Positions 7,029 to 11,960 of a stretch of 11,960 nucleotides of DNA are shown piece after piece. Under the pieces are notes generated by a model, which ran no database searches, was not told the DNA's origin, and saw only the letters and a list, made by a program, of their open reading frames with translations. The translations under genes were made by a program, and so were the position numbers. The DNA is from JAWLFI01 sp964627995 (GTDB lineage Bacteria > Bacteroidota > Bacteroidia > Chitinophagales > Saprospiraceae): the NCBI GenBank assembly GCA_964627995.1, contig CAZVLN010000059.1, positions 1-11,960 of the forward strand, written 5' to 3'. Within the stretch, counting starts at the first letter, position 1; each line of letters starts with the position of its first letter.

Positions 7029-7660
7029 GCTTCGTGCAAATCATGTCCCAATTTCGGACGTATTTTAATTAATCCTATCAGTTCTTTCATACACCTGAAC
7101 TTACGCTTACGTGCGTTGGCAGCTTGCCCCAACTCTAATACTGAGGCGATCTGTTCCATAGGGTAACACTGAGCCCATAGGAGCAAAACCTGCCGGCATA
7201 ACGGTTTTAGTTCGTCTAGAATTCCGGATAAAAGCTGCTGTAATTCTTTTCTATTAAAATATGCGTCTGCTGCATTTTCGGCAAAATCGCCTAAATCCTT
7301 TTCCTGCGCATCCTCTATTGGTGACCAATTCCTTTGAACGCGCATATAATTACGGCAGGTATTTTTCCCAATTCCGATTAAATAGGTTTCCCAATGGCTT
7401 TCCCCGCGAAACCGCCCTTCCCGAACAAGTCTATCAAAAATGATAATTGTTTCTTGAAAAACAGATGATACATCATAATCCTTTCCTCCATATCCCAACA
7501 CGAATTGTGCAATGGATCGTTTGACCTTTTCATTAGTGTATAAAAGTTTAAGTGCTGCATTCCGTTTGGATCCCCCCGAACAAATATCAGCTACTATACT
7601 TGACTTATCACTATTAGGTGTATTCTTAATTTCCAAACGTTCCTCAATTAAATAAAACAT
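7010..7660 (-). CDS. Sigma-70 family (ECF-like) RNA polymerase sigma factor
   Basis: This is an alternative sigma factor of the small type, with regions 2 and 4 only. Counting from the start I choose (216 residues), region 2 covers about 35-110, with VFQETIIIFDRLV (67-79), a GRF-GES-WETYLIGIGKN stretch (82-100) and NYMR (104-107). Region 4 covers about 136-195, with LKPLCRQVLLLWAQCYPMEQIA and the DNA-binding helix EQIASVLELGQAANARKRKF. The open frame extends 32 codons further to 7756, but that extension looks like no sigma factor and contains a promoter-like -7 box (7718-7725). I therefore use the ATG at 7658-7660. Its 3' end overlaps the anti-sigma-like gene by 19 bases, which supports joint translation and regulation by that protein. 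Confidence 0.85.
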   Translation of the reverse strand: MFYLIEERLEIKNTPNSDKSSIVADICSGGSKRNAALKLLYTNEKVKRSIAQFVLGYGGKDYDVSSVFQETIIIFDRLVREGRFRGESHWETYLIGIGKNTCRNYMRVQRNWSPIEDAQEKDLGDFAENAADAYFNRKELQQLLSGILDELKPLCRQVLLLWAQCYPMEQIASVLELGQAANARKRKFRCMKELIGLIKIRPKLGHDLHEAWKMIK

Positions 7661-7717
7661 GCAAAATTCCCAAAAACAATGGGTCATCTGAAAAAACGCG
7701 CCTCTACATCTAAAATA

Positions 7718-7745
7718 CAAAAATATTATCGACCCAGTTCCCAAA
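7718..7745 (-). promoter_or_regulatory. Promoter candidate for the sigma-factor operon
   Basis: Read on the minus strand, TTTG (7742-7745) and TATTTTTG (7718-7725) match the Bacteroidota elements. Their spacing of 16 bases is shorter than the usual 18-20. Transcription would start about 50 bases ahead of the ATG at 7660, which fits the internal start chosen for the sigma gene. Confidence 0.5.
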
Positions 7746-7771
7746 AAAAAGCTCAATTAAAAAAAGGTAAA

Positions 7772-7800
7772 TTGATATTAGATAAAATTAAATATGTTTG
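7772..7800 (+). promoter_or_regulatory. Near-consensus promoter facing a terminator
   Basis: TTG (7772-7774), 18 bases and TATGTTTG (7793-7800) fit the Bacteroidota housekeeping promoter very well. It points to the right, away from the sigma operon. Only about 90 bases separate it from the strong terminator at 7890-7942, and the next gene starts at 7974. Confidence 0.65.
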
Positions 7801-7805
7801 AAGCA

Positions 7806-7942
7806 AAATTAGCAACTATTGATGCGTCCCATTGGCATATATTAGAAGTGTAATTATATTTTATTTATCATTTATGTTTATTGATTAAACGGCCACTTGG
7901 GATCCCCCAGCCTCCATGCTGCACAAGTGGCCGCTTTTTTTT
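7806..7942 (+). ncRNA. Candidate small RNA or attenuated leader
   Basis: A transcript from the promoter at 7772-7800 would run about 135 bases to the terminator and contains no convincing gene. A 19-codon frame (7794-7853, MFEAKLATIDASHWHILEV) begins inside the -7 box, so it could be translated only from an upstream transcript. I recognise no known RNA family. Two readings fit. The first is an independent small RNA. The second is a leader for the SRAP gene, in which read-through of the terminator controls expression. It is inferred from promoter and terminator alone. Confidence 0.4.
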
Positions 7943-7961
7943 ATCTTTCCGTTAATCAATA
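7879..7961. repeat. Outer inverted repeat around the terminator
   Basis: TATTGATTAA (7879-7888) and TTAATCAATA (7952-7961) are perfect inverted copies. With one bulged A the match extends into CGG/CCG next to the terminator stem. The right arm ends 12 bases before the SRAP start codon. The arms could pair in RNA to enclose the terminator, or serve as protein-binding sites in DNA; both contain the TTAATCA word also found upstream of dinB. Confidence 0.6.
7890..7942 (+). terminator. Strong intrinsic terminator upstream of the SRAP gene
   Basis: The perfect ten-base stem CGGCCACTTG/CAAGTGGCCG has a 24-base loop and is followed by C and eight T residues (7935-7942). The loop can fold further (CAGC-CTCCAT-GCTG). 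The T-tract is only on the plus strand, so it stops rightward transcription. No gene ends before it, which makes its position unusual. Confidence 0.85.
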
Positions 7962-7973
7962 TTTTTATGACGC

Positions 7974-8690
7974 ATGTGTGGTCGGGTTCACATTACAAAA
8001 ACAATAGATGAGATATGTCATGAACATGGACTATTCATGACCGAAGATCAGCGGAAGCTCTTATCTTCACTTCCTCATTTCAATTTGAGTCCGGGTATGC
8101 ACTTACCTCTAATTCTTCAGGGTAACAGCCGAGAATTATTTGCGCTGCATTGGGGTTTAATCCCTTTTTGGGCCAAGTCCAAACAAATTGGTTATAAAAT
8201 GATCAACGCGCGAACAGAAACTATTTTGTCAAAAAGTGCATTTAAAAGACCTATAATAAATCAAAGAGCAGTCCTATTTATCAATGGCTTTTATGAATGG
8301 AAAAAACAAGAAGGAGGTAGACAACCCTATCGTATTTTTTCAAAAACTACATCCTACCTTATACTTGCCTGCATACACGATCGCTGGGATGCCGGAAATG
8401 GAGAAAGCATCCATTCCTTTTCTATTCTAACGCAAGCTGCAGAACCGCCCATCTCAGGACTACATGACAGAATGCCAGTGCTCCTAACCCACGACCAAAA
8501 GCAAGATTGGTTAGATCCCAGCTCAAACGCAGAATCGCTACTGGCTGATTTAACAGCGCCTAGTTTATTAGAAGATGTTTCCTTTTATCCTGTATCCAGA
8601 GAAGTGAATAAAGCTACCCACAACAGTAAAGAACTATTAAATCGAGTTGAAGCGGGGCCTAACTCAGGAGATCAATTAAAGTTATTCTAG
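7974..8690 (+). CDS. SRAP (YedK/HMCES) abasic-site DNA-protein crosslinker
   Basis: SRAP proteins shield abasic sites in single-stranded DNA by forming a covalent thiazolidine link through an N-terminal cysteine exposed when Met is removed. The 238 residues begin MCGR, fixing the start: Cys2 must be second. Also seen are NLSPG (37-41), WGLIPFWAK (60-68), NART with the conserved Asn78, GFYEW with Glu108, and LHDRMPVLL with His164, so all catalytic positions are present. The extreme C-terminus, QLKLF, resembles a sliding-clamp-binding pentapeptide. A decoy ATG seven bases upstream opens a short out-of-frame reading. The 3' end overlaps the convergent XRE-S24 gene by nine bases. It lies beside a LexA-like repressor and dinB, fitting a DNA-damage role. 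Confidence 0.94.
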   Translation: MCGRVHITKTIDEICHEHGLFMTEDQRKLLSSLPHFNLSPGMHLPLILQGNSRELFALHWGLIPFWAKSKQIGYKMINARTETILSKSAFKRPIINQRAVLFINGFYEWKKQEGGRQPYRIFSKTTSYLILACIHDRWDAGNGESIHSFSILTQAAEPPISGLHDRMPVLLTHDQKQDWLDPSSNAESLLADLTAPSLLEDVSFYPVSREVNKATHNSKELLNRVEAGPNSGDQLKLF

Positions 8691-9455
8691 TTTATCTGTA
8701 CAAATTTTCTGGTGAACGTCATCCATCTGCTGAAACAGGCGTTCTTGCTTTTCCTCAATCATGGCATCAAAAGCAGCTTTTCCATCGGAAAAACTTAAAT
8801 ACGCATAGAACCTCCAAACTTCTCTTACCTCCTCCCAAGGCAATTCATATGAAGCATAAAGAGCATTGTCAGAAACTAACTGAAGTGTATTTTTTTCTGC
8901 CGTTAGATATACTCGTTTGTATACTAATCCTTCCTTAGAAGCAACGATATAAGTTAAGCCAGGCTTTATATCCTTTAAATTTTCAACATAAGATGCAATA
9001 ACTACAGATCCAGGTTCTAAGGGTAACATCGAATCTCCTTGAATCTCAAAAGCCCTGTACGCTCCTCTGGGGATTTGCGGTATATATAATGTTGGTAAAT
9101 CCCCAATGTATTCTGGGTCATTAAAGCTTTCCATATAACCCGCTTCCGCTTTAGTATCGACGAGCTGTATATAACTTTTTCCATCTACTTCCACTGCAGC
9201 TCCCATGTCAATCGACGGACTTTTCTGGCTATCAGTTTTTGTGTAAATCGTTGATAAGCGTTCTGTTAAAAGATCATGTAGGTCCACTTCAAAAAAATGA
9301 GCAAACTGAATGATAGTTTCAATATCAGGCTCAGCATAAGACTGTTCATATCCACTCAATGTGGAACGAGGAATAGCTAATTTCTCAGACAAGGCTTGTT
9401 GTGATAGTTGCCTATCCTTTCTCAAAAAGGCCAAATTTTGAGCAAATAGAGTCAT
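8682..9455 (-). CDS. XRE-S24 LexA-like self-cleaving repressor
   Basis: This is a two-domain transcriptional repressor. Residues 6-62 are an XRE/Cro helix-turn-helix (LAFLRKDRQLSQQALSEKLAIPRSTLSGYEQ), and the C-terminal part is a peptidase S24 (LexA/UmuD) domain. The cleavage site is Ala105-Gly106 in KAEAGY, the nucleophile Ser142 in QGDSMLP and the general base Lys180 in VYKRVYL. Spacing site-to-Ser (36) and Ser-to-Lys (38) closely matches LexA, so RecA-stimulated self-cleavage is plausible. It differs from true LexA in having an XRE instead of a winged-helix DNA-binding domain. It is divergent from dinB across a 103-base gap with palindromes, so it probably represses itself and dinB. A phage-type repressor origin is possible, but no phage genes are present. 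Confidence 0.92.
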   Translation of the reverse strand: MTLFAQNLAFLRKDRQLSQQALSEKLAIPRSTLSGYEQSYAEPDIETIIQFAHFFEVDLHDLLTERLSTIYTKTDSQKSPSIDMGAAVEVDGKSYIQLVDTKAEAGYMESFNDPEYIGDLPTLYIPQIPRGAYRAFEIQGDSMLPLEPGSVVIASYVENLKDIKPGLTYIVASKEGLVYKRVYLTAEKNTLQLVSDNALYASYELPWEEVREVWRFYAYLSFSDGKAAFDAMIEEKQERLFQQMDDVHQKICTDKLE

Positions 9456-9481
9456 AACCCTGCTTTTGATTAAATTTACGA

Positions 9482-9489
9482 CAAATATA
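9482..9489 (-). promoter_or_regulatory. -7 box of the XRE-S24 repressor promoter
   Basis: On the minus strand this reads TATATTTG, a full match to TAnnTTTG, 26 bases before the repressor start codon. No convincing TTG lies at the usual distance; the palindrome at 9500-9515 occupies the space where the -33 element would be, as for an autoregulated promoter. Confidence 0.55.
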
Positions 9490-9499
9490 CAGCGTATGC

Positions 9500-9526
9500 A
9501 ATTATGACTATAATTTAATCATTAAA
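9500..9526. promoter_or_regulatory. Two candidate operators between repressor and dinB
   Basis: AATTAT-GACT-ATAATT (9500-9515) is an inverted repeat of six-base half-sites. TTTAAT-C-ATTAAA (9514-9526) is a perfect palindrome with one central base, and the two overlap. An inverted copy of the ten bases AATTTAATCA (9512-9521) lies at 9467-9476. Symmetric sites between divergent promoters fit binding by a dimeric XRE repressor. The region is AT-rich, so chance palindromes are more likely than usual. Confidence 0.5.
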
Positions 9527-9540
9527 ACAGTAAATAGATG

Positions 9541-9548
9541 TATCTTCG
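9541..9548 (+). promoter_or_regulatory. Possible -7 box for dinB
   Basis: TATCTTCG differs from TAnnTTTG at one base and ends 10 bases before the dinB start, implying a very short leader. No clear upstream element is visible. A weak promoter beside putative operators would suit an inducible gene. Confidence 0.35.
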
Positions 9549-9558
9549 ATAATTAGAT

Positions 9559-10725
9559 ATGAGTATTAGTGACAAAAATAGAACTATCGCGCATATGGAT
9601 CTCGATGCCTTTTTTGTCTCCGTTGAGATTAAAAAGAATTCTAGTCTCCTAGGGAAGCCCATAATAATAGGTGGCCAAAGCAATCGGGGCGTTGTATCAT
9701 CCTGCAGTTATGAAGCACGCCGAGCAGGTGTTCACTCAGCCATGCCCATTCGAATGGCAAAACGACTTTGTCCCAATGCTATTCTAATAAAAGGCGACAT
9801 GGAAAGTTATGCAAAAGAATCCGCCTTAGTAACAGAAGTCATCGCAGATCAGGCACCAAGCTTTGAAAAAGCCTCTGTAGATGAATTTTATCTCGATTTG
9901 ACTGGTATGGATCGCTATTTTGGTTGCTACCGTTGGACTAAGGATTTACGCAAAAAAATTATTGCTGAAACGGGACTGCCAATTTCATCAGGAGTTTCAG
10001 TCAACAAACTCATTTCTAAAGTGAGTACGGATGAGGTGAAACCCAATGGAATTATTCAGATTGAAAAGGGAAAAGAGCGAGCATTTTTACAGCCTCTTTC
10101 AGTAAAAAAATTGCCTGGTGTAGGCCAGGTAACCCACAGTCAATTATTGCAAATGGGTGTAAAAACCATAAAAACACTTAGTGAGTTACCAAAGGAGCTT
10201 TTGGAGGGCACATTTGGAAGACATGGATTATCATTGTGGAAAAAGTCCAGAGGTATCGACAATAGACCTGTAGTGCCCTATCGCAAACAAAAATCTATGT
10301 CAAAAGAAAGTACTTTAAGGGAAGACACTTTAGATACTAATCTATTAAGAGCGAGGCTAATTTCAATGACAGAAAAACTCGCTTACGATTTAAGGAAGCA
10401 AAAAAAATTGTGTGGCTGTATCACTGTAAAAGTAAGGTATTCGGATTTTAACACTTACACAAAGCAGAAACACATTGAATTTACATCAATCGACAGGCCA
10501 TTAATTAACCAGGCGAAAACGTTATTTGACCAATTATTTCAACAACGAAAAATGATCCGATTAATAGGTGTGCGATTCAGTAAATTAGTGGATGGAGCAC
10601 CACAAGTTAGCCTATTTGACAATTACCAGCAGGAAATTCCTTTGATTAAGACCATGGATCAAATTAGAGATCAGTTTGGAGCTTATGCTATTCAACGAGC
10701 TGATGGATACTTTTCTAGTAAATAA
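9559..10725 (+). CDS. dinB: Y-family DNA polymerase IV
   Basis: DinB copies past damaged template bases with low fidelity. The 388 residues carry the palm motif MDLDAFFVSVE (13-23) with metal ligand Asp14 and steric-gate Phe19, SYEARRAGVHSAMP (50-63), the catalytic SVDE (106-109), the NKLISKVSTDEVKP stretch (149-162), a helix-hairpin-helix LPGVGQVTHSQLLQMGV (185-201), and a little-finger domain from about 240. The clamp-binding motif QVSLF (349-353) is followed by about 35 more residues rather than lying at the extreme end. The length is slightly above that of E. coli Pol IV (351). It is divergent from an XRE-S24 LexA-like repressor and probably under its control. Its stop codon abuts the end of the convergent pseudogene. 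Confidence 0.96.
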   Translation: MSISDKNRTIAHMDLDAFFVSVEIKKNSSLLGKPIIIGGQSNRGVVSSCSYEARRAGVHSAMPIRMAKRLCPNAILIKGDMESYAKESALVTEVIADQAPSFEKASVDEFYLDLTGMDRYFGCYRWTKDLRKKIIAETGLPISSGVSVNKLISKVSTDEVKPNGIIQIEKGKERAFLQPLSVKKLPGVGQVTHSQLLQMGVKTIKTLSELPKELLEGTFGRHGLSLWKKSRGIDNRPVVPYRKQKSMSKESTLREDTLDTNLLRARLISMTEKLAYDLRKQKKLCGCITVKVRYSDFNTYTKQKHIEFTSIDRPLINQAKTLFDQLFQQRKMIRLIGVRFSKLVDGAPQVSLFDNYQQEIPLIKTMDQIRDQFGAYAIQRADGYFSSK

Positions 10726-11819
10726 TTAATTATTTATCAGGACTTCATTAATTAAGGAGTCCCCATCGAGTCCAATTAAGAAAATGAAATAAAACCCGGG
10801 CTGTAAAAAACTTAAGTCAACTACGTTTTTTGAAAAAAATCGGGCAGATACCTCGCTTTTAAAATTAAAAATAATACCCGATGAGAAAGTATTAGTAAAA
10901 AAATGTATAGTAAAACTGGTCGGATTGAGATAAAATTTAAAACTGGATTTTATCTAATATCACTACCTGTAGTAATATATGATAATCTGTAACTAGCTCT
11001 ATCACCAAAGGGATTAGTTTCTGATGTAAAGAACCCTTCTCCAAGAGACCCAAAAGCATCACTTTCTACTTGCATAGACCCAGTTTTTTCAATGGTATAG
11101 CAGGTAAACTCATTGAATGCCACTTTCCCATTTAAAATAAAAGCAACGAAATAAAAAAAAGATTCTGAAAAATTACATCCTGCCAATCCAATTAATCCAA
11201 AAAAATTAATTTCATCTCCGCCCGTCACCATAAATGCATTATAAATACTATTCAAAGCAAGCAGGCTATAATGCCCTCTGCCCTTAGGCTTAGCATAAAC
11301 TCGCGTTTAAAATTCACCCCACTACTTCGTAAAAACAAGTTAATTATCGCCAAAAGATATAAGAGATTCAGCATCGAAATTAATATGAAAAGAAGCGTAA
11401 TCATATCTTTATTGATCCTTATACTAAAAAGAAATGACTTGAACAGAAACAGTATCTCATTTTTAAAAGAGTCAATAGAAATCTTAAGTACATGTAAATC
11501 TGTACGATTGCCGGCATTATTACCAAAATCTCCTACATAAAGAAAAAAATTACCTGCACAAATATCCTCCCAATCTATGCTATCAAATCATTTAACATAA
11601 GCACTATGCTAAATCTCACCAGAATTTAAATCTAATTGATACAGAAAAGGACCATTACCTGAATCATTATGTGAAACGCCTAACCTATTAAAAAAATAAG
11701 CCCAGATGATTCACTCAATTTAGTATCAAACATTGAACAAAGGAGGATTTGCATTCTTGGCATTCTCCCACCGAAATACAAAAGACACTAAAAATAAAAG
11801 AAAGGATATATAATCTCAT
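10726..11819 (-). pseudogene. Decayed T9SS-secreted protein gene
   Basis: The minus strand keeps pieces of one protein in order across changing frames. The start ATG at 11817-11819 opens a signal peptide (MRLYILSFIFSVFCISVG). Next come KLSESSGLIF, then SHNDSGNGPFLYQLDLNSGE (about 11630-11690) and IDWEDI with LYVGDFGNNAGNRTDLHV (about 11490-11580). FDAESLISFGD (about 11350-11380) and YAKPKGRGHYS follow. A longer intact part lies at 10950-11255. The C-terminus is a T9SS sorting-domain remnant, FSKNVVDLSFLQPGFYF, with its stop at 10726-10728. I know these motifs from a common Bacteroidota family of secreted, probably beta-propeller-like proteins of unknown function. Several stops and frameshifts break it, and part of the sorting domain seems deleted. 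It ends directly at the dinB stop. Confidence 0.8.
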
Positions 11820-11832
11820 ATCCTAAAATCAA

Positions 11833-11870
11833 AAAAGGGAGAAAGAACATTAAAGTTCTTCCTCCCTTTT
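11833..11870 (-). terminator. Terminator of the T9SS cargo gene
   Basis: A 16-base stem with one mismatch (arms 11833-11848 and 11855-11870, AAAAGGGAG start, six-base loop) lies 20 bases beyond the stop codon at 11890-11892. On the minus strand it runs into a T-tract. It should stop transcription before the pseudogene, which would then lack a strong promoter of its own. Confidence 0.88.
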
Positions 11871-11889
11871 ATCTATTAAGCTAAGCGGG

Positions 11890-11960
11890 CTAACGTCCGC
11901 TCACTACCATCTTCTTCGTGGCTTTGAAGTCGCCACTGCGCAGTTCGTAATAGTACAAGC
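11890..11960 (-). CDS. 3' end of a T9SS-sorted protein (partial)
   Basis: Only the last 22 codons are inside the window. They read LYYYELRSGDFKATKKMVVSGR and stop. The pattern (G)LYYYEL-x-SG-x(3)-TKKMVV is the final beta-strand pair of a T9SS type A sorting domain, which directs outer-membrane export and surface attachment or release. The rest of the protein, and hence its function, lies beyond 11960. The terminator at 11833-11870 follows it. Confidence 0.85.
   Translation of the reverse strand, partial: LYYYELRSGDFKATKKMVVSGR

Noticed and set aside
7261..7560. Short frames on both strands within the sigma-factor gene
   Set aside because: They overlap the well-supported sigma regions 2 and 4 and have no family features.
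10950..11255. Minus-strand 101-codon frame as an independent gene
   Set aside because: It matches the middle part of the decayed T9SS protein and continues into related sequence in other frames on both sides.
11271..11540. Plus-strand 89-codon frame
   Set aside because: It is antisense to the conserved motifs of the T9SS pseudogene, and its Ile/Leu/Lys/Ser-rich translation reflects AT-rich DNA.

Overview
The window looks like a chromosomal segment of a Bacteroidota bacterium, probably of the Saprospiria/Lewinella type (the lineage is my inference). The signs are moderately AT-rich DNA, weak Shine-Dalgarno sequences, promoter boxes of the Bacteroidota form TTG-N18-20-TAnnTTTG, and C-terminal sorting tails of the type IX secretion system (T9SS). 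No mobile element with a recognisable transposase, no CRISPR array and no tRNA or rRNA gene was seen.

Layout. 1-1022 has no convincing gene; it holds small palindromes, two related hairpin units, a GC-rich island of nested inverted repeats, and finally a good promoter. 1023-3511 is the ribosomal/translation operon rplM-rpsI-rpsB-tsf, closed by a perfect terminator hairpin; pyrH (3589-4305) follows separately. On the minus strand, 7660 down to 4356 is an apparent operon: sigma factor, one-TM anti-sigma-like protein, membrane-anchored one-PDZ HtrA protease, then ComF-type phosphoribosyltransferase. The gap 7661-7973 carries divergent promoters and a strong terminator with no gene before it, which suggests a small RNA or an attenuated leader.

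7974-10725 is a compact DNA-damage block: an SRAP (YedK/HMCES) abasic-site protein ending in a clamp-binding-like tail, a convergent XRE-S24 LexA-like self-cleaving repressor, and a divergent DinB (Pol IV). A TTAATCA motif recurs in the two control regions and may be a shared operator.

10726-11819 (minus) is a decayed T9SS-secreted protein gene, recognisable from signal peptide to sorting domain but broken by stops and frameshifts. 11890-11960 is the 3' end of another T9SS cargo gene with its terminator.

How they fit: the left half is core translation and nucleotide metabolism. The middle operon looks like an envelope-stress circuit, because a sigma/anti-sigma pair sits with the type of protease that could release it. 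The right part looks like a small SOS regulon. I do not see a clearly unprecedented system. The best leads are the SRAP clamp motif with its shared operators, the sigma/anti-sigma/HtrA arrangement, and the transcript candidate at about 7806-7942.
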